From Nematostella vectensis (Eukaryota; Cnidaria; Anthozoa; Actiniaria; Edwardsiidae): a stretch of DNA of 64,000 bases. The first letter of the stretch is position 1, and every line of letters begins with the position of its first letter. Location: positions 2,416,001-2,480,000 of the forward strand of contig NC_064046.1 in the NCBI RefSeq assembly GCF_932526225.1, written 5' to 3'. This document shows positions 54,001-64,000 of the stretch, one piece after another. Position numbers and translations under genes: made by a program. The notes under the pieces were generated by a model, which saw only the letters and a program-made list of their open reading frames with translations, had not been told where the DNA came from and ran no database searches.

Positions 54001-57000
54001 TGGAGCGTAGCGGCTCGCCATATTTCACCCCTAATCGAGGTCAACACAGGTAGCACGAGTATGTTTTGACACACCAGATGTAAAGCAACATTTTCCGCGG
54101 TGGTGGTGGTGATGGTGGTGGTGATGGTGATGGTGATGGTGATGGTGATGGTGATGGTGATGGTGATGGTGATGGTGATGGTGATGGTGATGATGGTGAT
54201 GGTGATGGTGATGGTGATGGTGATGGTGATGGTGATGGTGATGGTGATGGTGATGGTGATGGTGATGGTGATGGTGATGGTGATGGTGATGGTGATGGTG
54301 ATGGTGATGGTGAAGGTGGTGGTGATGGTGATGGTGATGGTGATGGTGATGATGATGATGATGATGACAATTATGATCGTTTCCCAAATTTTTGTTCCTC
54401 TGCCTTTCGTCTCGCTGGCAGATTTTAACGGTCAGTCGCACTTGGGATTTTTAGCACTCTAAATGTTCGTGAGGCATTGCTCTTTCGATTTGCATCCAAA
54501 AACTAAACTCAACAGGATTTTTACATTAAAATGAACAGATAATTGTGAACGCGTGTCTCAAAAAATGAGGAACTGTACGTATCGGAACACCGCCTATTTA
54601 GTCAAATAGGAGAAAAACACTTTTCCTTGTCAGAAATCAAACCAATTTGAATGAATGCAGTACAGTATGGCAGTGGTAAACAAATAGTAACGAATGACAA
54701 GCATCAACCGAAGCAGAAAAAGGGAACACTCCATTGTGGCCCTTTTGTTGTTCTTTTTCGCAAATAAACGGCACCATTTAGGCCAAATCGGTCCCACTGT
54801 TCCTATACTTTTAACCACTTAGGAACAGGCGTCCCATTTTAAGTCTATTAACCGTAGCAAACAGGAACTTTTGTTCTTTTTGAGTGGTGGTCCTCAATTG
54901 GGAACGCGTCAAAAAAGGAACTGTTGTTCCTAATTGCATCAATTAGGACCAACAGTTCCTTTGTGGACTTCGAAAAAGGAACATTTTGTTCTTCATTGTA
55001 CAAACAAGTCCTTTTGTTCCGAAGCGTGCCATTAGCGTTCCGATTCTTTACCTCTAAACGGAACAACCGTTCCGTTAAGTAATAGTTTATTCAGTTCCTT
55101 TCGCGGATATAGGAACACAACAAAAAACACGCGGAACTGTTTTCGAATTTTAAAACGTCTCGTGTGTAGCTCAATCAAAATAAACCTCAAACGCGGATAG
55201 AGCAAACCCTCATAAACTACCTCAAGCAGTATCACGGTAACTTTGGCGTCTATCGTTGCGCATAGCGAAATTAAATGCAGAATAACCAAATTAGGGAAAC
55301 GCATATGATTATGATGGTGGTGGTGATGGCAATAACTTACAACATGACACACTATTTATACCCTTTTCTCAGTTCACAGATCCAAACACAAACTTCAAGT
55401 TCGCCACGCTGCTAAGCAGTAGTACAGAAATGCTTTTTTCAAGAAGTACAGACCCAGCCTTCAAGAGGGTCTACGAAAACATGAAGAAACATCAGGTTAA
55501 GAGTTTCCCCGAAGCAGTACGAAAACTACGTAACGGGTTAGTAGCCTTGTTCATGCCATATACACAAACTACGTAACGTGTTAGTAGCATTATTCAAGCT
55601 ATTACGCAAGCTACGTAACGGGCTAGTAGCCTTATTCACGCTATATACGCAAGCTACGTAACGGGCTAGTAGCCTTATTCACTCTATATACGCAGACTAC
55701 GTAACGTGTTAGTAGCCTTATTCACGCTATATACGCAAACTACGTGACGGGATAGTAGTATTCACGCTATATACGCAAGCTACGTAACGGGCTAGTAGCC
55801 TTATTGGCGCTATATACGCAAACTACGTAACGGGCTAGTAGCCTTATTCACGCTATATACGCAAGCTACGTAACGGGCTAGTAGCCTTATTGACGCTATA
55901 TACGCAAGCTACGTAACGTGTTAGTAGCATTATTCACGCTATATACGCAAACTACGTAACGTGTTAGTAGCATTATTCACGCTATATACGCAAGCTACGT
56001 AACGGGCTAGTAGCCTTATGGACGCTATATACGCAAGCTACGTAACGTGTTAGTAGCATTATTCACGCTATATACGCAAACTACGTAACGTGTTAGTAGC
56101 ATTATTCACGCTATATACGCAAGCTACGTAACGGGCTAGTAGCCTTATGGACGCTATATACGCAAGCTACGTAACGTGTTAGTAGCATTATTCCCGCTAT
56201 ATACGAAATCTACGTAACGTGTTAGTAGCATTATTCACGCTAAATACGCAAGCTACGTAACGTGTTAGTAGCCTTATTCACGCTATATACGCAAGCTACG
56301 TAACGTGTTAGTAGCATTATTCACGCTATATACGCAAGCTACGTAACGGGCTAGTAGCCTTATTCACGCTATATACGCAAACTACGTAACGTGTTAGTAG
56401 CATTATTCCCGCTATATACGAAATCTACGTAACGTGTTAGTAGCATTATTCACGCTAAATACGCAAGCTACGTAACGTGTTAGTAGCCTTATTCACGCTA
56501 TATACGCAAGCTACGTAACGTGTTAGTAGCATTATTCCCGCTATATACGAAATCTACGTAACGTGTTAGTAGCATTATTCACGCTAAATACGCAAGCTAC
56601 GTAACGGGCTAGTAGCCTTATTCACGCTATATACGCAAACTACGTAACGTGTTAGTAGCCTTATGGACGCTATATACGCAAACTACGTAACGTGTTAGTA
56701 ACCTTTATTAACGCTATATACGCAAACTACGTGACGTGATAGTAGTATTCACGCTATATTCGCAAGCTACGTAACGGGCTAGTAGCCTTATTCACGCTAT
56801 ATACGCAAACTACGTAACGGGCTAGTGGCCTTATTTACGCTATATGCGCAAACTACGTAACGGGCTAGTAGCCTTATGGACGCTATATACGCAAGCTACG
56901 TAACGAGTTAGTAGCATTATTCACGCTATATACGCAAACTACGTAACGTGTTAGTAGCATTATTCACGCTATATACGCAAGCTACGTAACGGGCTAGTAG

Positions 57001-59291
57001 CCTTATGTACGCTATATACGCAAGCTACGTAACGTGTTAGTAGCATTATTCACGCTATATACGAAATCTACGTAACGTGTTAGTAGCATTATTTACGCTA
57101 AATACGCAAGCTACGTAACGTGTTAGTAGCATTATTCACGCTATATATGCAAGCTACGTAACGGGCTAGTAGCCTTATGGACGCTATATACGCAAGCTAC
57201 GTAACGTGTTAGTAGCATTAATCACGCTATATACGCAAACTACGTCACGTGTTAGTAGCTTTATTCACGCTATATACGCAAGCTACGTAACGAGTTAGTA
57301 GCATTATTCACGCTATATACGCAAACTACGTAACGTGTTAGTAGCATTATTCACGCTATATACGCAAGCTACGTAACGGGCTAGTAGCCTTATTTACGCT
57401 ACATACGCAAGCTACGTAACGTGTTAGTAGCATTATTCACGCTATATACGAAATCTACGTAACGTGTTAGTAGCATTATTCACGCTAAATACGCAAGCTA
57501 CGTAACGTGTTAGTAGCATTATTCACGCTATATATGCAAGCTACGTAACGGGCTAGTAGCCTTATGGACGCTATATACGCAAGCTACGTAACGTGGTAGT
57601 AGTATTCACGCTATATACGCAAACTAGGTAACGGGCTAGTAGCCTTATTCACGCAATATACGCAAGCTACATAACGGGCTAGTAGCCTTATTCATGCTAT
57701 ATACGCAAACTAGGGAACGGGCTAGTAGCCTTATTTACGCTATATACCAAACTACGTAATGGGCTAGTAGTATTCACGCTATATACGCAAACTACATAAC
57801 GGGCTAGTAGCCTTATTCACGCTATATGCGCAAGCTACTTAACGGGCTAGTAGCCTTATGGACGCTATATATGCACGCTACGTGACGGGTTAGTAGCCTT
57901 ATTGAAGCTATATGCGCAAACTACGTAACCGGCTTGTAGTATTCACGCTATATGCGCAAGCTACATAACGGGTTAGTAGCCTTTTCGCTATATACGCAAA
58001 CTACGTAACAGGTTAGTAGCCTTAGAAGATTAATGGGTTGAGTTGGAGACTGCGGAATACACTCTTTCAGATAAGCTCCATTTAAAAACACAGTGGGTTA
58101 TTAGATGACGTCTACTTTCTTATAATCCATTGATGACGTCACAGAGTGTCACGAACAACAGTCACGCATCGGCGCGTCTGGTTAAGCGCTTTTTACTCGT
58201 GACATGTTGTGACGTCATCTATGGATTATAACCTTCTTACTCTTTATTTCCGCGACATCAAAATTAGCGAGTTTGAAATGCCGATATTAGCGACACTTGA
58301 TTTACGCCATTTCGCTATTTTCGTGGAATCCATGTCACTTCTTCTTGTGATTTTTTCGATCATCAAATATAAAGCAAAGGAGTCATGAGTCTACTTATTG
58401 AATACAAAAAAACCATTAAATACGTATATAATGTATATCCATAAAACAAACTTTTAGACCATTAGTATTTTATCCAAAGTCTTTGTGTGTACTATTTAAG
58501 CGCATCCAAATTTTCGCGACGCTTTATTTCCGCCTCTTCTTGTTAGCTAGGCTCCATTTCCAGCCGGGCTTTGCGGCCGTACGTACTGCGGGCTCACAGA
58601 ATTAGCTTGTACTTATAAGGCGTGTCACGCACATTGCGTGACACTAAGAGCGGCTTCTAATCAAAATGGAAGACAGACAGAAAAATTTACTTTTTAATTT
58701 AAGCCCCATGTGCGGAACCAGTAATTACGGTATTTGTATCTAACTTTCAGCGAACTGGATGTGTTCATCGACGACTCCCCCTTCCTCGACTTGACAGCGA
58801 GCAAACAGCCGGACTGTTCTTTCCGCATAGTTGGACGACCGATCAGCATGCAAGGATATGGCGTAGCCTTCCAAAAGGGGTCTCGCTGGACCCAGCCCAT
58901 CTCGCAACTGATGCTCAAATACGACCGGCGAGACTTCTTCCGAAAGATAACACAGAAATGGTTCGCAGGCGTTTGTAAGGAGTCTCAGACAAGCGCCGCA
59001 AAGGCAGAAGCGATGGATATTAAACAGTTCACGGGGCTATTCTATTTCTGTCTAGGGGCGTCGTTGATTTGCGCGATACTTCTTGTGGTAGAATTTATTC
59101 TTCATAAGTTCCGTCGAAGAAAGTTAGTGAAATACAGAATTGACAAGGTCCATACTGCGATGGGTTTTCCGACTAGAGAATCCTTTGTGCTAAAGAATGG
59201 ACATTTGACGCTTTCAAATTTAGCCAGAGTGCAGTTTACTGACGAGAACTCTATACATAGTCAAGAAACACAGGAGACTGCTAGCCTGTAA
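48225..59291 (+). CDS. NMDA-type ionotropic glutamate receptor, complete gene (copy B)
   Basis: Five exons (48225-48590, 51972-52546, 52931-53951, 55373-55536, 58751-59291) join with matching phases into 889 codons including the stop. The product is a ligand-gated cation channel subunit of the plasma membrane. It has a signal peptide, an amino-terminal domain (to about residue 390), S1, M1 (545-564), a pore loop, M3 with TYTANLAA (629-636), S2, and M4 (802-826). NMDA features are the S1 Cys pattern (ECV, HLC, SCC), Arg504 for the agonist carboxylate, and Asp717 in FIDDS for the amine. Unusually, Lys599 (VFKLQLD) aligns with the pore Asn of NMDA receptors. The start may instead be the second Met at 48252, which has a better context. 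I call it NMDA-like rather than naming a subunit. Confidence 0.88.
48591..51971 (+). other. Receptor intron 1 (copy B)
   Basis: AT-rich intron of about 3.4 kb. It contains a TA dinucleotide tract at about 50970-51010 (longer than in copy A), a 24-base deletion near 51066 relative to copy A, and the MITE at 51523-51815. An open frame shared with copy A (50903-51364) is not needed for the receptor and has no known motif. Confidence 0.7.
51523..51815. mobile_element. MITE family 1, copy in receptor intron 1 (B)
   Basis: Duplicate of 837-1128. One base change in the right inverted end (TTTTAAAAAAGGGTG) distinguishes it. Confidence 0.75.
51972..52546 (+). CDS. Receptor copy B, exon 2
   Basis: Same borders as 1285-1859 (acceptor CCCACAG, donor GTAAAT). 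It encodes the second part of the amino-terminal domain, with Phe instead of Leu and Ile instead of Met at the two positions that differ from copy A. Confidence 0.88.
52625..52865. repeat. CTCAC pentamer tract in intron 2 (B)
   Basis: Longer than in copy A, with additional CTCGC units near 52780-52850, so the tract has changed since the duplication. Confidence 0.85.
52931..53951 (+). CDS. Receptor copy B, exon 3 (S1, M1, pore, M3)
   Basis: Same borders as 2204-3224. It carries the Arg of EARQR, M1, the pore loop with Lys at the selectivity-filter position, and M3. All differences from copy A are single substitutions. Confidence 0.92.
54098..54366. repeat. GGTGAT hexamer tract in intron 3 (B)
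   Basis: Tandem GGTGAT with few interruptions, ending in GAT triplets. There is no pure GGT expansion as at 3514-3906. Confidence 0.95.
54916..54960. repeat. Intronic hairpin in GTTCC-rich region (B)
   Basis: Same 20-base arms and 5-base loop as 4531-4575, unchanged. Confidence 0.7.
55373..55536 (+). CDS. Receptor copy B, exon 4 (ends at the first minisatellite unit)
   Basis: The acceptor TTCTCAG ends at 55372. An earlier GT at 55496 is possible, but the frame KSFPEAVRKLRNG continues, and splicing at CGG|GTTAGT (55537) gives GG+C, a Gly codon joined to ELDVFIDD of exon 5, exactly as expected for S2. The last 16 bases of the exon are the start of the 43-bp repeat. Confidence 0.85.
55521..58023. 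repeat. 43-bp minisatellite B, derived from the exon-4 splice-donor region
   Basis: About 58 units. The first overlaps the end of exon 4 and carries the functional donor CGG|GTTAGTAGCC. The last reads ACAGGTTAGTAGCC, also a good donor. Interior units mostly read GGGCTAGTAGCC or GTGTTAGTAGCA. A longer-period pattern is visible where blocks such as CGAAATCTACGTAACG plus GCTAAATACGC recur (56210, 56420, 56550, 57070, 57450). Confidence 0.95.
58120..58231. mobile_element. MITE with TTATAATCCAT ends
   Basis: TTATAATCCATTGATGACGT on the left is mirrored on the right by ACGTCATCTATGGATTATAA (one mismatch). The 112-bp element lies in receptor intron 4 between the minisatellite and exon 5. Its inner ends hold TGACGTCA. 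Confidence 0.8.
58751..59291 (+). CDS. Receptor copy B, exon 5 (end of S2, M4, cytoplasmic tail)
   Basis: The acceptor AACTTTCAG ends at 58750. The exon starts with one base completing the split Gly codon and then reads ELDVFIDDSPF. It includes the S2 Cys pair (PDCSF and AGVC), M4 (GLFYFCLGASLICAILLVV), a basic stop-transfer KFRRRK and a tail of about 60 residues. A candidate poly(A) signal AATAAA follows at 59608-59613. There is no second copy of this exon in the window. Confidence 0.92.
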
Positions 59292-59880
59292 CGAGCAGGT
59301 TTTTTTTTATAAAATAATGATTATTCATTCATTTTCCTTTTAAAAAGGGGATATTTTATATAACAAAATTCTATAACAAAAAGTAAGAATTTAATTTTCT
59401 TATCAAATGCGGTTTCTGCAATATGCTAATATTTTATTATGGAGCCCAACGTTTTTAAGTTAAAACCCAAAATATCACAGAATACTTTAAAAAGATCTCC
59501 ATAAAACATCGCACAGAAATACCCTTTCTTGTACTTACACTCATGGGGGGACTGGTGTATGAAGTAATTCTTATCCACACACAACAATATTCATAATGTA
59601 AGACGTAAATAAAGGTTAAGATGTGAATGATTTAACGAAGTTCCTCATTATCCTTAGATTTGGGGAAAAAACATTTTTTTTCGATTACGGGCTTCCTGTG
59701 GCGTGTTCAAGAAAGATTGGGGGCCTGGGTTCGGCAACTCGCCACAGCAACCCCAATTCATAAAAATAATAAAAAATTACAAAAACACTCGAGATACCTG
59801 CGGAGGTGTCTCGCTCATCATATATACATTTATCTCGTCTAACGTTATCTCCTCCGCTATCATACGTATATTATGCTCCA
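59292..59880 (+). other. 3' UTR and downstream region of the receptor gene
   Basis: AT-rich, with AATAAA at 59608-59613 as the likely poly(A) signal. No other feature. Confidence 0.5.
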
Positions 59881-59887
59881 ACTTTGT

Positions 59888-59983
59888 AGGGCCAGGGGGG
59901 TGGCCAAGGCGCCCCCCTTTTAGCAGCCAAATATACAGTAAATGTATGGCCCCCTCCTGTTAAAAATCCTAGCTACGCCGTTG
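59888..59983. mobile_element. hAT-like MITE relative (diverged)
   Basis: TTAGCAGCCAAATATACAGT and TGTTAAAAATCCTAGCTACG match the interior and right end of the element at 61941-62088. The left end is diverged. Confidence 0.55.
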
Positions 59984-61250
59984 AGGGCATTGTTTGGAAG
60001 AATACATCCTCCGTTAGGTAGAGATCGTAGTATCGGACACCACTGGGACCAAATGTGTTCGCTATAAAGGCCCACGTTTGTTTTTATACATCGATATATA
60101 TCTAAGTTTGACTTTTAAAGGAATCGGGAATTTGCGAATTCCGGACAGTACAACCCATGTAATGGTTTGTTATTGTTCCCCAATTATTTTCCCAGTGCAG
60201 ACAACAACATTGTTCATCGAACTAGCTTGGTTCATTCTCATCTTGTTACAAGAGGACAACATTGTTCATCGACCTAGCTTGTGCCATTCTCCATTTCCCT
60301 TTTGTCAATTTTAATATGAGTTAAAAGTGTGTACTTTGAATGAATTATTTTCCGGCTTGCTCCACTGCTTGAAGTAAATGGCTCACATGTACATGGATCT
60401 GCCTGCCCCGAGTCTCAAAGCACGTTTACCGATTACAGCAGGCAGGTTGAATTCACGTTACGATGGCCGACAGCCCCCTGGGACCGCGTGGTACGGATTA
60501 AAACCGGTAACGGGGAGCGGGGAACAGGGAACGAGTGATCACAGATAGCCCAGGCAATGGTTTCGAAGCTTGTTCGTAGCTTGGAATCGGCTGTTATTCT
60601 TAGAGGTAAAACGAGTGGATTGAAATCGCGATTTTTTGTGAAACAATGCCAATAAAATCGCCTTACAACTTAGAACATGCCTTGTTGTTGTCATATTTGT
60701 GTGTAATATACGATTTTGGGGAGTTTTCGTAACGGAATACATGACTTCTCTCCCCCTACTAAGGAAAGAAACAAGGTTGGAGGCGCCATTTTCGGTAGCA
60801 CTCAAATACCGTCGAAATTCGCGAGGAAAATACAACAAACGAAATATTTTTATCTCGCAGACCTATGCCAGGGTACACTTACATTCGATATGTGGCAAAA
60901 CATCCGAGCTAAATCATTTTCCCTGGCCGCTAGCCATTTTTTAAAACGAGTAAGCAGCGATTTGAATCCTTGACCTGCGCCGCTGGACAATTAGGTCCGC
61001 TCGGCTGTACGTAAGTAAGTACATAAGTCCATGGCTACAACACAAGGTTAGCTTCAAAGAAGAGTTCTTATCTTCCGAAAGTTAGGACTAATTATGGGAT
61101 ATTCGTTTTCAAGGTCCCAAAACATGGAATGCTTTAGAATTCTTTTTTGTCTGTTTTCAAAAGGAAACTAAAACTAATTTTCTTGGAGCACTATTGATGC
61201 TTATTAAATCTCATTCATAATTCTGTTTTGAAACAGACCACTGTTATGTT
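59984..61250. other. Unique DNA without recognised genes
   Basis: A short duplicated phrase (GACAACATTGTTCATCGA at about 60208 and 60255) is the only structure noticed. Confidence 0.45.
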
Positions 61251-61269
61251 TATCGTTTTGTTTCTATTT

Positions 61270-61668
61270 GTGTGTGTGTTGGGGGGGGGGGGGGGGTGGG
61301 CGTGTATGTGGACGTGTGTGTGTGGGCGTGGGTGTGTGTTGAGGGGGGGGGGATGGGCGTGGACGTGGACGTGTGTGTGTGGGCGTGGGTGTTGAGGGGG
61401 GGGGATGGGCGTGGACGTGGACGTGTGTGTGTGGACGTGTGTATGTGGACGTGTGTGTGTGGGCGTGGGTGTGTGTGTGTTGAGGGGGGGGGATGGGCGT
61501 GTATGTGGACGTGTGTGTGTGGGCGTGGGTGTGTGTGTGTGTGTGTGTGTCGGGGGGGGGGATGGGCGTGTATGTGGACGTGTGTGTGTGGGCGTGGGTG
61601 TGTGTGTGTGTCGGGGGGGGATGGGCGTGTATGTGGACGTGTGTGTGTGGGCGTGGGTGTGTGTCCTG
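61270..61668. repeat. G-rich / GT-rich minisatellite
   Basis: Units of variable length combine a run of 7-14 G, ATGGGCGTG, GTGGACGTGTGTGTGTGGGC and a GT run. About six units. The G strand could form quadruplexes. Confidence 0.92.
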
Positions 61669-61740
61669 ACCTACTGCACATTGTACCTATTTTTCTGGCA
61701 TCTGTCCTTGTTAGGCCTTAAGTTATTTCATATGCCAGGG

Positions 61741-61858
61741 GCCGGTTCCTAGAAAGCAGGTTAGCGCTAACCCAGGGAAACATTCCCATTTTAAATCAAG
61801 TGTCATGATAGCCGTATTTATCCCTGGGTTAGCGCTAACCTGCTTTCTAGGAAACGGC
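61741..61858. mobile_element. 118-bp MITE with 38-bp inverted ends
   Basis: The left arm 61741-61778 (containing TTAGCGCTAACC, itself palindromic) pairs with 61821-61858 with one mismatch around a 42-base spacer. Non-coding. Target duplication not clear. Confidence 0.85.
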
Positions 61859-61940
61859 TTCAGTACCTCTCAAATATTTATTCTGTATCTTAAAAAGAGA
61901 ATGTATGTAAGCTTAGGGGTAAAGAAAAAAAGGTTGTTGT

Positions 61941-62088
61941 CAGGGGCGTAGCCAGGGGGGCCCAGGGGGCCCGGCCCCCCCCCCTTCTAGCCGCCAAAAA
62001 TACAGTAAATGTATGAGACATTATCTAAAATACAGGAGAAAATGGCCTTTTGGGCCCCCTCCTGTTAAAAATCCTGGCTACGCTGCTG
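61941..62088. mobile_element. hAT-like MITE
   Basis: The left end CAGGGGCGTAGCCAGG is mirrored on the right as CAGCAGCGTAGCCAGG (complement). Short CAG-starting ends are typical of hAT-type elements. The interior has long runs of G and C and TACAGTAAATGTATG, shared with 59888-59983. Confidence 0.65.
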
Positions 62089-62830
62089 GTTGTAGGTTGT
62101 TGTTTTTATGTACATGGCTAACAATTAAGACTAGTCCCGAGACACGTTTTGAAACTGGGTTGAACTCACGTTTTGTTACTGAAAACCCCCTTGGGCCCTG
62201 GACGAGGTCGTTATAAGCTAAGCATACAGAAAGGTGACAACGTAAGCCAGGATTATTGAAGGAACGGGTCCAAAAAGCCTTTTAATGGCATTTCGGCTAC
62301 TGGAAGGAAGAGGCCTCTTCCTTATTTGATTTTGCAAATAAATCTCCCAAAATAGCGATCAAATGCAAGTGGTGCGTACGTGACTCTTTATATCAACCTT
62401 GCGGTCAGAAATAAAAATTATTTCATCCCGATTTCAGATCCTGTCGAAACTGACATGCTAACTCGGCAAAGGCATCGCAGATCGCGAAAAGTACCCCACC
62501 CCCTCCCTCCCCCATTACCAACCACTTACTAGAGCCAGTCATAAAGTATTCGCATAGATAACTTATTGCGAGAATAGAATATAAAGATTGCCCGTAAAAT
62601 TACAGTAAAGAAACCAATACTTGATCGCTGCATTACTCAAAATATTAAATTTTAATAAGTTTTAAGTTTTAATGTATAATTACTATTTCAGTTTTAATGT
62701 ATAATTACTATTTAAATATTAAAAACATTCATATCAGCACAGTTATCAAGGTTACTGAATTCCTGTCAGATCTCAGGTTCTTTGCGCACGAAAGCTTATG
62801 ACGTCATACAAAAGCGCGAGAGGCCCGCCG
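62089..62830. other. Unique AT-rich DNA without recognised genes
   Basis: A small duplication of TTTTAATGTATAATTACTATTT occurs at 62667 and 62695. Nothing else is recognised. Confidence 0.45.
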
Positions 62831-62834
62831 AGTA

Positions 62835-63000
62835 ACACGTGACCGTGCTCGTTTCAGTGACCGTTTGGCCGGGTTACACAGGTTGATGCTGATAGGAGAA
62901 GGGTGACCGCGTTCGTTATAGTTACACAGGTTGAGGATGATAGGAGAAGGGTGACCGTGCTTATCTCAGTGACCATCTGGTCAGGTTACACAGGTGGGAT
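62835..63000. repeat. Degenerate tandem repeat with GTGACCG and GGTTACACAGGT
   Basis: Three loose units of 50-65 bp share GTTACACAGGTTGA, GATAGGAGAAGGGTGACCG and TCAGTGACC. Confidence 0.7.
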
Positions 63001-63033
63001 ATGTGATATATGTGTGAGCTTAACTAAGGCTAA

Positions 63034-63161
63034 GTTCAAACGGTGTATTATCCATGAGCCGTATTCAATGCAAATGCGTGCAAATGAAGATGAAACAATC
63101 GACTTGATTCTTTTGCAAGCATTGAACGGAATACGGCTCATGGATAATACGACGTTTGAAC
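63034..63161. mobile_element. 128-bp MITE with GTTCAAAC ends
   Basis: GTTCAAACGGTGTATTATCC ATGAGCCGTATT on the left pairs with the right side (AATACGGCTCATGGATAATA), with one small difference near the outer end. The spacer is about 40 bases. Confidence 0.8.
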
Positions 63162-63289
63162 ATATCCTGAGGAGGCGTTTGACATTACACACGACGCTGA
63201 AAGATATCAACATCAAGTAAAAAGCAAATGCATTTTATTCCGTAATTCAAAGCTATAATACAAAGCTAGTAACACGACTTGGAACGGCA

Positions 63290-63600
63290 TAACGCGATAT
63301 GGCACAGCACGGCAAGACTCGGGGGGAGGGGGGTGGTGCGGTTGTATGGCGTGGTACGGCAGGACTTCTATACGCACGTTGGCACGAAAAGACTCGGATG
63401 GGGGGAGGGGGTGGTGCGGTTGTTTGGCGGGGTACGACACGACTTCTCTACGCACGTTGGCACGAAAAGACTCGGATAGGGGGAGGGGTGGTGCGGTTGT
63501 TTGGCGTGGTATACGGCACACTACGCACGTTGGCACGAAAAGACTCGGATGGGGGGAGGGGTGGTGCGGTTGTTTGGCGTGGTATACGGCACGAAAAGAT
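63290..63600. repeat. About 80-bp tandem repeat, four units
   Basis: Units contain GTTGGCACGAAAAGACTCGG, a GGGGGAGGG run, and GGTGCGGTTGTTTGGCG. Length varies through loss of the CTTCT segment. Short frames across it are not convincing genes. Confidence 0.85.
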
Positions 63601-64000
63601 ACAAAATCTCGGCAACTCCTCCTCTCTTTTCTCTTCTACTCGTTTTGTGCAATAGAGTTTTGAATGGTGCTTTAGTTCGCTGGCTTAAGAAAGGTTGGTA
63701 TTGTCAGTCCTCGTCCGCTTCTCGCATCTTGTAACCAATCCAATGTCCAGATTATGTCTAGAAAAACTTGAGCCATCTTTTGAGAATCGTTCCGTCCTGA
63801 CCAGTCCACCGTTCAAGTTCGTTTTTGATGATGGAGTCTCGTAGCTCCATAGATATACTAATCCTGGAAGATATCGGTGAAAAATCCGGACAATCCTCGA
63901 AACCGATCCTCAGCTTCACATTTGCGCTGTCAGCAGGCCTCGATTCGGGTTTTCTTGGAAAAGATGCGTAGGATTTAAAAGCTAAAGGAGTTCGCTCTCC
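63601..64000. other. Right edge of window, no recognised gene
   Basis: No exon, element or repeat could be supported here. Confidence 0.4.

Larger units (their letters stand above)
50692..58030 (+). repeat. Segmental duplication copy B
   Basis: It is collinear with 1-6750. The left boundary of the duplication cannot be fixed because copy A runs off the window. Copy B keeps the natural end of the minisatellite at about 58023 and exon 5 beyond. Confidence 0.9.

Noticed and set aside
60940-61010. tRNA-like sequence (TTTGAATCC)
   Set aside because: No matching acceptor, D or anticodon arms could be formed.
61250-61721. Frames in the GT/G-rich minisatellite; telomere-like appearance
   Set aside because: No regular telomere hexamer; units are long and irregular, frames are repeat artefacts.

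Overview
The window looks like nuclear DNA of an animal, most likely a cnidarian (I infer an anthozoan, not proven). It is AT-rich outside the viral islands. Genes have spliceosomal introns with GT/AG borders and matching phases, there are many simple repeats, minisatellites and short inverted-repeat transposons, and the metazoan gene that can be reconstructed best is an NMDA-type glutamate receptor. The viral genes belong to a set I recognise as recurrent in cnidarian genome annotations.

Layout. 1-6750: copy A of a segmental duplication holding exons 2-4 of an NMDA-like receptor, running into a 43-bp minisatellite. 6751-10990: fragment V1 of an endogenous Polinton/Maverick-like DNA virus (start of the capsid gene to the right end). 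11000-18450: unique DNA, a 60-bp minisatellite (12928-15681), a 53/56-bp minisatellite (16210-17730) and an ATC/ATT-rich tract. 18450-24600: one probable alpha-kinase exon, an old transposon-like stretch and a fragment of a HIRAN-like protein. 25351-29174: two tandem two-exon genes of a small Cys-rich family (minus strand), then a promoter and the first exons of an RS-rich protein (plus strand), with two MITEs. 29348-42675: a much longer viral element V2 (about 12.1 kb), bracketed by two diverged direct repeats of about 590 bp. 43794-44109: third member of the Cys-rich family. 44700-47190: minisatellites carrying insertions. 48225-59291: complete five-exon NMDA-like receptor gene (copy B, 888 codons). 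59292-64000: small MITEs and G-rich or GT-rich minisatellites.

How the parts relate. Receptor exons 2, 3, 4, 5 of copy B join in phase and give one reading frame with signal peptide, amino-terminal domain, S1, M1, pore loop, M3, S2 and M4. Copy A repeats exons 2-4 with eight amino-acid differences, but its exon-4 donor is altered, its array is cut by V1, and no exon 5 follows before exon 1 of copy B. The 43-bp minisatellite in both copies starts exactly at the exon-4/intron-4 boundary, so each unit carries a copy of the end of the exon and its splice-donor area. This is the most unusual structure I found.

The virus. V2 encodes, left to right: a left-truncated DNA polymerase-helicase-HNH protein (+), integrase (-), four small or structural proteins (-), packaging ATPase (-), major capsid protein (-), then a divergent promoter followed by a membrane protein (+), a large conserved protein (-, partly duplicated), a penton-like protein (+) and another conserved protein (+). 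Most V2 genes carry one or two stops or small frameshifts; three small reading frames are open or nearly so. V1 covers only the last 4.2 kb. Both are relics integrated in host DNA.
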